From: Phlebotomus papatasi
Taxonomy: Eukaryota > Arthropoda > Insecta > Diptera > Psychodidae
Assembly: GCF_024763615.1 (NCBI RefSeq)
Contig: NC_077223.1
Location: 3,968,001 to 4,032,000, forward strand
Direction: 5' to 3'
Length of the DNA: 64,000 nt
The translations under genes and the position numbers were made by a program. Shown here piece by piece: positions 10,325 to 20,455 of this stretch (positions are counted from its first letter, which is position 1; the number at the start of each line of letters is the position of its first letter). Below the pieces are notes generated by a model. The model was not told the origin of the DNA and searched no databases. It saw only the letters and a list, made by a program, of their open reading frames with translations.

Positions 10325-12111
10325 TAGGTGAGATTCTTAACAATCTCACCTACTATAATCCTAACAAAATTTCATGTCGTCCGATCGACCTCAAACTTGG
10401 CCAAAATGTGTTTCAGCACTTCCTGATCACGAATATATATGTGGCTATTTTACGTTCCCGGCCGGCCGGCCGGCCGCTCTTTGGAGCTTAATAGCTCCTA
10501 AACTAAAAAAGATATCGACTTGCGGTTTTCGGCAAAGGTTATATATCGGGTGAAAATTGCAACTTGGTGTATTGACCCCCCACCCCCCACCCCTCCTTCC
10601 GCCATTTTGAAGACCCCCCTTTTTTTGTTTTCTCAATAGCTCCGTCCCTATGGCATCGAGCGGGCTCAAATTTTAGTATGTTATAGCTGGGCCTTAGAGC
10701 TTTCCATCAATACCAAACTTAAGGTCCCCCGACCCCCCTGACCCAAGCTATAAGGGTCCAAAAAAAATTTCTTAAAATGGCCATAACTCCGGTTCTAATT
10801 GTCAGAATTTAAAAAGTGAGGGCTTTTTGGAAAGCTCTCGTGAAATGCCACTTCCCCTTCTAACATCGCAAGTTCATAAAACCACCGCTAGGGGCGCTAT
10901 TATTAAAAAGAAAATTTTTAAATCTTATAAGTTAAATAACTCAAAAATTCCATTGTGCATCGGGCTGAAATTTTAGTATGTTGTAGCCGTTGATTATACC
11001 TATCAAACAAAAAAACCTTAAGTCGATCTAAAACCCCTGACCCGAGCTATAAGGGGTCAAAGTTCGAACATTGACCGGCCTCTATCTCCGGTTCTAATTA
11101 ACATAGCGACCTAAATTTTACCTTTTTGGTTTCGTCTCGATGAGCACTTTCAGATGGAAGTTCAAAAAGTCACCACAGGTGGCGCTGTGATAGCGTCAAA
11201 ATTCATCGAAATTCAAAGTCACTTTTCTCAAAAACGGCATTGTGCAAGTTAATGAAATTTTAGTATGTTGTAGTCCAGTCTAGGACGTTTCCAAAATGGT
11301 GCGTATGCGCGCTGTGGTTTCAATAGAACCGGAGATATGAGGGGTCAAAGTTCACGAAATTCAAAAAATCATATCTTCGGTTCTATGTGACCGATTTTGA
11401 TGAATGAGGGCTTAAACGAAAGATCTCACCAAATGCTACAACTTTCTAGAATATTTGAACTTCGTGGGACCAACACCAGGGGCGCCACAGTCGAAAAACC
11501 AATTTCAATATTACATAACCTCAATTATCTCGACTGTCGCTGAACCGATTTTGATGATTACTTTAACATAATTGTAGAGCACATTTGTCTCTACATTTCG
11601 TCCATACATCATTTTCCGCTCAGACTACGCTATCACTCCGATTTTGCCGTTTAAGTGTGAAAAAATTGATTTTTCCCATAATAACGCTTTGAAATCACTC
11701 AGATGCCAATTTGACTGCCTCTACTCCACCAAGACACTTAAAATAGGGTTTTAAATGGAAAGTCCCGCAAAATACAACAATTCTTTGATATAGTTGAAGT
11801 TCAACAAATGACTACTTGGGGCACTCTGGATGAAAAAACGAGTTAAGAAACAAAAAACCTCGCTTATCTTGGCTTCTGAGTAATCGATGAGTTCAAGTTC
11901 TACGGCAAAATTATAGAGAACATTCTGGTCTACATTTCACCCATATAACACTTTTCTGTCAGTTCATCCAAATCCTTGATATTTTGGTTTAAATACAAAA
12001 TTTGCATAATTTCACGAATTTGATTCAAGATAACTGAATGGCGTCTCCCAACTTCAGCTCCAAATCGAATTTGCATGCACTCCGAGTTAGCTCACGTTAA
12101 GAATCTCACCT
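10325..12111. mobile_element. 1.8-kb TIR element with TA-flanked 16-bp termini
   Basis: Perfect terminal inverted repeat: TAGGTGAGATTCTTAA on the left, TTAAGAATCTCACCTA on the right. Outer TA on both sides is compatible with a Tc1/mariner-type TA target. The interior holds about three to four degenerate ~300-bp direct repeats marked by AATTTTAGTATGTTGTAG (about 10668, 10970, 11255) and CCGGTTCTAATT. No transposase was recognised. Fragments of the right end recur at about 21690 and 55855-55910. Confidence 0.8.
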
Positions 12112-13921
12112 ACATAAGCCGGTTAGGATTATCTGTCCCTTTTCTCTGTAGTCCTGTAATAAAACTGACCTGATGTTTTTTTAGGAATTGTGTGACTTAA
12201 GATAAACTGTTAAAGTAATATTGCCACTAGGTCAGATTCATGGAAAAAATATGACGTGTTCGAAGGCAGAGTGTGTGCGAAGCCTTAAATCTCTGAAAGC
12301 CTTCTCATATATAAAAAATGATCTGTTACAGTCCTTTTTATCATTTTTGGCGCCATCGCTTGACCTTTACGAATATATTGACAATTTTATGCGCTATATT
12401 GTAATCTACAAAATTTTCCCTGTTTATGGGAAATCAATTAAATTGTTTACCGAAGTGAATGTGAAAGAAAGGAAAAAAATAATAAAATGCGGAAAGAAAG
12501 TCTTTCAAAAATGGAGCTGATAAATGGGGAGAACAGTGAGAAATTTCAAGGTTAATTGGGATTTGTAACAATCTCTTGAGTCGTTACAGACTTTACGAGA
12601 TATTTTTAATTCTTTCATGGGATAGTGATAGTATTGAAGATAGCTTACATGTTTTTTTTTGCACTGAAATTTATTGGAAAAGTTTTGTGTGATGTTGATC
12701 CTTTTGGGTTATCTTTTTTAAGCAGTTTCTGTTGCGCAAAATACATTACCTTTTGTATTTATCTATACAATAGATTTACATTGATATCTCACTAATACCT
12801 TTCCAATATGATTAAGAATTTTATCTCTATAGAAACTTGTCGTTTTTTTTTCGAGATATCGATTTCTTACTCTGACATTTTAGTAAATCAAATTTCTATT
12901 CAATTTTCTTAATTTAATTAGATAAATGTATTTTTCCTATTACGTATTTTCTATGGAAAATATACGTTTTTCTATTTCTACAGAGAAAAGGGAAAACTTT
13001 TAACTTTCATTTTACACCTGAGAAATTAATTAAAATGTCTTGCAAGTTGAGGTAATACCATGAAGTGTTTGTCCTTGGAGGTACTCCTTTTGCCATTCTG
13101 TGGGCCCTTTTACCGCTTCCGCCACGTCAAAACTCCTTGTACATTAATAATTTAATTCTGTGACAAGAGAAAGAAATTAGGACACATCTCAGGGATATTT
13201 TTTTTTTGGGTCGTTCACCATAACAATGACCTTTCTCTTGTTGCTAGAGCTTGGGCAAAATGTTTAAATTGTGAATGAATGTGACCTCATTCTAAAATCT
13301 TCAAGTGCTGGGAAAATTCTTAAAAGAGAAAAATGATCTTTTGTGACTAACATAGCAAGATTTAAAAAATATTAAGTTCAAGGTTTGCATTTTTTTTGCC
13401 TTGTTCATCTTGTTTGGCGGCTTTAATAGGGTGAATCAGCTTAAATTGACCATTGTTAATGTAAGTCGTTGGCCCCGGGAAAAGCAGAGAGAGAGAGATG
13501 TTACTTTGCTAATCATTACAAAAATTTTCCATGTTGACGAAAGAAAGGCGTGTGATTGGGAAGAAGGAGAAAATCTCATGAAACTTGTTTTCATTTCTAA
13601 TCGTATTTCGTTGTTGTGTGGAATCCAATAAAATTATGTAAATAATGTGGGGAGGTCACCCACGGGGTTTGTTTGCAATTTATCAAGCACAAATAGTGCT
13701 AAAATTTGTCTTCAATTGCACATTTAATTGCAATTGTGGTGTATGCATAAATTCAGAATTCTGCTTAATTGCCACGGAAAATTAATCCATTGGAGCAATA
13801 TCTTTGCTCTTGAGAATTTAGTTTTTGCTATTTGAAATCTATTTATTTATTATTTGTAATTTATATATATTGAAACAAAATAATTTGTCTGGCGCCAAAT
13901 TTCGCATTTAACTCCTTAGAT
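12112..13921. other. no gene recognised
   Basis: 1.8 kb without supported coding sequence. A plus ORF at 12221-12520 (first ATG near 12251) has no recognisable domain. Its codons are AT-rich like the background, so I do not call it. Confidence 0.4.
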
Positions 13922-14051
13922 CAGAGGTGTGCAAGAAACCGTTGAAACCGAATTAACGTCAAATGAAACATGTACGTCAATGGTCAAAACGCTACTATAA
14001 CAAACTTATTTTGACGTTAATTCGGGTTTAACGGTTTCTTGCACACCTCTG
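13922..14051. mobile_element. 130-bp MITE (CAGAGGTGTGCAAGAAACCG), copy 1
   Basis: The ends CAGAGGTGTGCAAGAAACCG and CGGTTTCTTGCACACCTCTG are perfect inverse copies. Relatives are at 14193-14321 and 48014-48143. Confidence 0.9.
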
Positions 14052-14192
14052 CATTAGATAGATTGAATCGATTGAAGAAAACCACTGTTAATGGCAACCA
14101 TTTCCTTAGAGCTACTGGCGCCACTATAAGAAGAAAACTCGCTAGATGGCGCTATCAACTGTTCTTAATTTATAATTCTCAAGTTTGTAGTA

Positions 14193-14321
14193 CAGAGGTG
14201 TTTAAGAACCGTTTGAAACCAAAAGAACGTCGAAAGAAACTTGTACGTTAGTGGTCAAATCGTTACTTGAATAAAATTATTTTGACGTTTATTCGGTTTC
14301 AACGGTTCTTGCACACCTCTG
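14193..14321. mobile_element. 129-bp MITE, same family, copy 2
   Basis: Ends CAGAGGTG and CACACCTCTG, with the same interior (GGTCAAATCGTTACTTGAAT, ATTTTGACGTTTATTCGG). It is separated from copy 1 by only about 140 bp. Confidence 0.88.
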
Positions 14322-14969
14322 TTGTAGTAAAGTTCATTCAGATTGAAGTGATTTGATTTAACACAATCATTTGAATATGTTTCATTAGCCCTTTATAATG
14401 AATATCATAAGATATTAATCTTCAGTATCTAACAATCATGATCCTATCTTGACGCAATGGAAAGGTAATATGTTACACTTGAACTTTCCATAATATCTAA
14501 AGTTCATCTGATTGCCACTGATGACGCTGTAACCCAAATGATTGCGTTTAATTTCTGTGAATTGAAAAACATGAATCACAACGTTTATAAGATAATTTTT
14601 AATCTTTTATCAGATATAAAATCAATTTAAGTCAATTAGTTTAGAAATTGCCCAACCCTTTGTTAGCTTTGCAATCGCTGTCATAGTGGAAATTTCAGAC
14701 GTGATTTTTCGTCATTACGCAATATTATGAGAGTTTAGCTACAAAGAAGATCGATAAGAGTTTAAATCTTATCTAAAATAGAATGATACGAAGAAGATCG
14801 CTGAATACAAATTCGACTGTCACTTTTTTTTAAATTTTCTATTAAGACTTTTTGGTAGTACTTAACGTCAGTAAGCTCCACCCTTTATACGAATTATTTT
14901 ATTAGAGTATAACTATATAAAAATGTTCAAAAACAAATGGTTTATTATAGGAAAAATAAATACTACAAT
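14322..14969. other. no gene recognised
   Basis: AT-rich spacer between MITEs. No structure was identified. Confidence 0.4.
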
Positions 14970-15379
14970 TAACTGTGTTATCACACTTGCACATTAAAAT
15001 TTTAATATGATTCACATTAATTGTCGCTGGTGAGAGTCGAAATGTGTAATTTGTGTGTTTGAATCATTTTATATTCAAAATTTGATCTATTTGTTGATAA
15101 AAAGGTAGACTTGGCCCGCAAAATTTGATATAAATTGATTAATAGCATTAATGCGAAAAATTAATGCGATTTCCTCTTTAATTTTTCAATGTGAAAAATA
15201 TTTATGCTTTAGGTAAATTTAAACTTATTTTTGCAGGCCAAGTCCACTTCTTTATCAATAAATAGAAAAACCTCAAATATTAAGTGACTCAAAGACACAA
15301 ATAACATATTTGGACGCACAAGCGACAATTAATGTGAATCACATTAAAATTTTAATGTGCAAGTGTGATAACGCCGTAA
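14970..15379. mobile_element. ~410-bp foldback MITE (GTTATCACACTTGCAC), copy 1
   Basis: Left end TAACTGTGTTATCACACTTG; right end CAAGTGTGATAACGCCGTAA. Almost the whole element is an inverted repeat: ACTTGGCCCGCAAAATTT against TTTTTGCAGGCCAAGT flanks the centre. Further copies are at 55071-55482 and, truncated, at about 59003-59331. Confidence 0.9.
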
Positions 15380-15844
15380 GTTTAAGTCTCCAAATTAATT
15401 TTCCCTTACGACAGTAGTGCTTACAATGATCATTACATTACGAATTTACGAGTGATCGTTACTTGTTACAAATTTTTAGTGGGCGTGGCTTGTTTTTTTT
15501 AACCAGTATACTTCGAGCACTTTTTCTGAAGTACTAAAAATAACAAGGTGGCCAAATATCTCTCCATGTTAAATGGTTGTGAGACTAGAGGTTTAGCCCA
15601 ATTCCTGAAAGTCTTTAAATACTAAATGACAAGTAATTTCATTGGGTTTTTAGAATCCAATAGATCGTTTACCCTTAAAGGGTTACATAGATCACGCAAA
15701 CTAAAAGAGATACAGTATATTTCCTTTACATTTTTTGGATATAATAAAAAAGTTAAATTCAACCTCTTAAGTGCACTAAAGTAAAATATTTGAATTTTAT
15801 TTTGAAGTTCTTGAAGGGGCGTGTCCTAAAATAATTCATGGACG
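15380..15844. other. no gene recognised
   Basis: Spacer with no coding or repeat signal that I can support. Confidence 0.4.
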
Positions 15845-16040
15845 GGATTAGGGATCTCAGTGGCAGAATAGGCAAGTTCGAGTCGTGCCCCCTGCAAGAT
15901 CTGAATATCTTGCAAAATACATTTTCACTGTAAATTCCGAGAACACAGAAGAAGAATCCACATTGCAGTGAAGGCGCTCTTGGGAGATCTACGATCAGAA
16001 GATTCTTCCAACACGGGAAATACGACATTGCAACATGATT
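15845..16040 (+). repeat. possible tRNA-derived SINE remnant
   Basis: TGGCAGAATAGG fits the pol III A-box consensus. AGTTCGAGTCG fits the B box but lies only a few bases downstream instead of ~30, so an internal deletion would be needed. Low confidence. Confidence 0.35.
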
Positions 16041-16344
16041 ACAATGTAACAAATATATCCTTATACGATTAATGATAATAATGCTGGGCGGTGCTTAAAG
16101 TCTAGTCAATTTTTTAGCATTAGTTACACCCCATGATAACTTATCTCGATTAGGAAAATTTATTTATTTATTTAGTCTACGCTTTTAAGATATTTCACGT
16201 TACTTTTAAAGTTTTTTATGGTGTAGGAACTAGGAACCGCCTCCTCTTTTAAATCTAAATATAAATCTTTATCATTTAGTTACATTAATGGAAAAAACAA
16301 TTAAACTTTCTTAGTAATAGAATAAAAAGAGGAATGGTGGGACT

Positions 16345-16632
16345 AGGGTAAAGTGATACAAATTGGACAGGGATTTTTTTCTTTATAAATACAGTACTAA
16401 ATTTTTATTTGTATAAAATTTCCGAAGAAATGTTTCGACGGTAAAAGGTTACACTGTAAATTGAAGTGAAAATTTTATATGTTTAAACTTATTCATAACA
16501 AATTAATTTCACATTATTTGCAGTACAAGGAGCCAAATAGTAAATCTTTTGCATAAAAAATATACAAATGAAATTTTAGTACTGTATTTATCAAGGAAAA
16601 ATTCTCTGTCCCACTTGTATCACTCTGCCCTA
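16345..16632. mobile_element. 288-bp TIR MITE (AGGGTAAAGTGATACAA)
   Basis: The left end AGGGTAAAGTGATACAAATT matches the inverse of the right end, CACTTGTATCACTCTGCCCT. A second inverted pair, ATACAGTACTAAATTTTTAT / AAATTTTAGTACTGTATTTA, lies just inside. Confidence 0.85.
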
Positions 16633-16720
16633 TTGCAATGAAAAATAAAAAGGGGCGATCTTTTGAACACTTATTTTTAGTACAGGACTGCTCTCAAGTG
16701 CTTCTGTATTGTTGAATTTT

Positions 16721-16978
16721 CTTTGTGTTGGTTCCTGTCTCGACTATTTTCATGAGAACAGTGATGTACTAAAAATGAATTAAAATCTTCATACTGAATT
16801 TATAACACGGTACCTTCGGACGATTTAAGCTTCGCACAATTCATTTTTTTTTCAATGTGTTATAAATAATTTTTGACCATTATATTATAAATGCTATAAA
16901 TTCAGTATGAAGATTTGAATTAATTTTTAGTACATCACTGTTCTCATGAAAATAGTCGAGACAAGAACCAACACAAAG
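16721..16978. mobile_element. 258-bp foldback with ~80-bp arms
   Basis: The left arm CTTTGTGTTGGTTCCTGTCT onward and the right arm ending AACCAACACAAAG are near-perfect inverses over about 80 bp. The loop carries a fragment of the TACCTTCGGACGA family. A related, shorter pair lies at about 17389-17482. Confidence 0.85.
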
Positions 16979-16984
16979 AAAGGG

Positions 16985-17225
16985 TCCTGGTCAAAATCCT
17001 GAAAGCCGAAATCCCGAAAGCCAAAATCTCGAATTCTTGAAAGTGTCATAGCTACTCCCACGATTGCATCCGCACTTTCTGAAGGCAAAGGGAAATCTTC
17101 TGTGTCTTGGGAAATTATTCTAAACGTTTTCCTCCATATAAGTTCATCCCTTTCAGGATTTTGGCTTTCGGGATTTTCGCCTTTTCGGGATTTTGGCGTT
17201 CGGGATTTTGGCTGCCATCGTATTT
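16985..17225. repeat. inverted cluster of CGGGATTTTGGC words
   Basis: Left side: CCTGAAAGCCGAAATCCCGA twice. Right side: inverse words TTTCGGGATTTTGGCGTTCG repeated four times. Together they form a foldback whose arms are themselves short tandem repeats. The local plus ORF is not protein-like. Confidence 0.6.
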
Positions 17226-18689
17226 TAATAGCTACTCCAATACTTCAAAATTTTCAGAAAATGGCTATGGGTGAAATCCATAAGGAACATAGAGAAAAAA
17301 TTGAATTGTCCGAAGCTTCAGTCGTCCGAAGGTAGCGCGCTTTCCCCTAGCTCTTTACTGTTCTCAAGTGCTTCTGCATTATCAACTTTTCCTTGAGTTG
17401 GTTCCTGTAACGACTATTTGGTGGCTTTGGAACACGCAGAGGACTGAAGAAATAGTCGAGACAAGAACCAACACAAGGACAAGTCGATAATACCGGAGAA
17501 TATTATTTTGATTATTTGATACTTCTATCTCATTAGTGAAAATCTAATCTGAATATTCCACTTCAACTTGTGATTTATTGGACAATTTAATGTATGGGAA
17601 ATTGTGTCTCTGTGACAAATTCTAATTTATAATTATTTGTGTAGAATATAAATCAGTAAGTTAAATTTGGTGACAGCCATCGATGGTTGTTGCAAAAGAA
17701 TTAAAGAAAAAAAAAACACTGTAGACAATTAGCAATAAATTGACTATTCTTATTCACGGCTCATGAGACAGGGAACTCAAACATAAAAAAAGAATATTTT
17801 TAACAATGTTTTGCGTCAATCTCTTCAATTCTCTTTTTTTTCTGTACGGAATTGTATATGCCTGCTAATCAATTTTAGTCACTCAAAACTGCTTCTCAGT
17901 GGATGACCAGCTTGTAAATAAGGATGATGGTTTAAGGGGGAAACCAGAAGTGCGAGTAAAGCCACTTTTTTCACGTATTTTGTTTCTTGTGAAGCTTTTC
18001 TCAGTGCTTTATCTATGGCAAAATATATAGCATGATCGGCAAAAATACCAAAGGAAATTCAATGTGACTCAATTTCACGTGATTATTGAAAGGCGCAAAA
18101 ACTTTTGGAAAAAAAAATGGGGATTAGGCTTATGTGTCCTGTTGAAAAATTCCATTAATAACAAAAAATTTTAATTGGATCACAAATAAAATTTTTGGTA
18201 TAATTTTTTTCTTATTTGGAAGATTTCCATTAGAGTTTATTGGCTTCTATTGACCATCTCTCAATTTTGTGCTATCTTGTTGCTTCTTTTGCCAGACTTC
18301 TTGGCCCCCTTTTTTTGTTGTTGCTAAATGCCAAGTAAATGTTTTATTATAGATCACAAAGTAGAAATATTATTTTTGCATGTGACTTTGAGCAAAGATA
18401 CTGTAAATTAAAACGGTTATTTGGCAAGAACTTAATACAATGTTATCGTAAGATCATATGGAAACGGCATGCCTGATTAAAAAGACGAATGAATGGAGAG
18501 GCAGAAAAAGGCCATAAAAAGATGATCTGAAAATCGTGCTAATTGTGTGCTAAACGTCTTGAGAGAATTTTTATCGTTTGGCTATTAATTTACCGACCGA
18601 GAGAGAATAATCTCAACAATAGAATGCTGATTGATGTTGGTAGAATTTATTCGCACTCAATGTGGATGATTCTTTTTTTGTGAGGTATA
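17226..18689. other. no gene recognised
   Basis: Contains a fragment of the TCGTCCGAAGGTAGCGCGC family near 17318-17340 and the 17389-17482 inverted pair. The remaining ~1.2 kb shows nothing I can support. Confidence 0.4.
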
Positions 18690-19790
18690 GGGGAAAGGCT
18701 CATAATTTTGTCCAGTTTCTTATTTTGGACACTTTGAGGATAAAATTGGACACTAAAAATAAATTGATGATAAAATGATGGATTAGGTGTGATTCCTTTA
18801 TAATCACACCTATTTTTATTCCAATATTTGATGAATAATTAATTCTACCTAAATATTTGTTCTTTTTGGAAGATTTTAACACTAAATACATTAAATTTTG
18901 AATATGATTTGAGTTAAAATTGCTTTGTTGAAAATTCAGTGTGAACAATTGCTTACGAGAAATATGACAGAACTTTGTGTTTACTTCAGTCTTATTTAGC
19001 TGTGGTGAAGTACTAACAATGTTTCTTCGCTTTTTTTGAGTGATATTATTGAATATTCATTAAATATTGTGTTGATTCACGTTAGTAGTGATTTTTACAT
19101 TTGACCTGAAGTGAGATTTGCCTTGTGAATTAGATTTTTCGTGTGAAAAATGGAAAATTTTCTAAGACATTCACCAGTGAGGTGATACTCCTTATTTTGG
19201 ACAGGTGTTTTTCTCACGAAATTTCGTGAAGTTTTAGCTTTTGTGATGACTAGGTTGGACAAATGCCTAGAGAAACAAAGGAACATCATCTCTACGAAAG
19301 AGATGTAGCGAGAAAAGTCTTGAAAGGCTTCCGGTAAGGCCAGGAAATAAGCGAATCCGCTTGTACTTGGAGTACCGAAGTCAACTCACTTTAATGAATG
19401 ATATGGAAAGTTTCCGGGCTTCTTGTGACATTCTACGTTTCCCTTACATGAATAGGAAGAGGACTTGGTATGATTGGTTAATGAAATGAAGAACAATGGG
19501 CATCCTGTTGAGGCGGATTAGCTGTCCAAATTTACAGCCAAGTTGTCCAAATTAAATAACCAAGTTGTCCATAATTAGAGTCAAATTTACCTCTACATAT
19601 CAATTCATTTTTAAACGTATTAAGACTAATTTTAGTAAAAATAAGACGATAAATAGCTTGCCAAGTTCCTAAACAACCCTTCTGAAAAGAGAGTAACAAA
19701 AAAGTCAATTAGTATTGAAATTATCGCACTTTAAACTTGGAACATCGATGCTTATAAGCAGACTGTCCCAAATTATAAGCCTTTACCCTA
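18690..19790 (+). mobile_element. TIR element, possibly pogo-like, copy 2 (complete)
   Basis: Inverted ends GGCTCATAATTTTGTCCAG and CTGTCCCAAATTATAAGCC. It aligns along its length with 7229-8746, but is continuous where that copy has the N gap and carries an extra 30-bp hairpin at 18784-18812. The plus frame starting near 19264 (MPRETKEHHLYERDV) is followed by an in-frame TAA and then GQEISESACTW. This suggests a decayed helix-turn-helix. Confidence 0.65.
18784..18812. mobile_element. 29-bp hairpin mini-element, copy 2
   Basis: TAGGTGTGATT...AATCACACCTA, inverse in orientation to the copy at 4044-4071. The paired repeat copy at about 7318-7325 has no such sequence, which gives an empty-site comparison. 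Confidence 0.7.
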
Positions 19791-20336
19791 CTGTGGTGTA
19801 TAAAACATGAAAATTTAGTGTGTAAATATTTAGGGATATATCTTTCACACATCACGCGCTTTTCTTCATGTTGGTGAAAAAAAAAACACGAAGAATAGGC
19901 AGAAAATAATGGATCAAGGGAGAGAAACTTTAAGAATACAGCAAAAGATTGAATGTTTTTTTTTACATTAAAAGTTTATTGAGAAATATCTTATCACAAG
20001 ACAATTCGTATTCTAATTATAATTTTAATCATGATCCTTGAATTTGCTGAAATACAACATTAGTCGGATGCTCATGAAGAGATAACTAAATAAAAGTTGT
20101 TTCTTTTTATTTTGTTTAGCTGCTTGTGCTAAATGGGATCTTTTGTTTTTAAAATTAGACAAGTGGATGGTTGAAATGATCTCTTGAGAGATATTTTAAG
20201 TGATTGAAATGGTTATCCTCACTCCACGCTTCTATATTTATTTATTTTTTTCATAAAGTTATTTCATCAGTGAAAAGCTTTTGTGACTTTTATGAAGGCA
20301 CTTTTAAAAAAAAAATGGTTTATTCTATCTTTTCAG
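19791..20336. other. upstream of first coding exon; no feature resolved
   Basis: It ends in a polypyrimidine acceptor (TCTATCTTTTCAG at 20324-20336), so an upstream non-coding exon must exist. I cannot locate it. Confidence 0.4.
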
Positions 20337-20344
20337 ACGATGCA

Positions 20345-20455
20345 ATGGAGGATTGTGGTTTCTTAAAATTCACCGATAATGACCTCAAGTCGTCCTTCCT
20401 TCAGGCTCTGACCACTATGAGGAAACATCGTCTGTTTTGCGATGTTATTCTCAAT
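20345..20455 (+). CDS. IVNS1ABP: IVNS1ABP coding exon 1
   Basis: Encodes 37 residues (MEDCGFLKF to CDVILN). The exon itself begins at 20337 after TTTTCAG, leaving 8 bp of 5' UTR. The donor AAT|GTAAGT ends it in phase 0. An in-frame upstream ATG lies in the intron and is not used. Confidence 0.88.

Noticed and set aside
12221..12520. 99-codon plus ORF
   Set aside because: No recognisable domain, no ATG at its 5' end, background-like AT composition. Conservation data would be needed.
15759..16052. 97-codon minus ORF
   Set aside because: Overlaps a possible SINE remnant. No domain or gene context.
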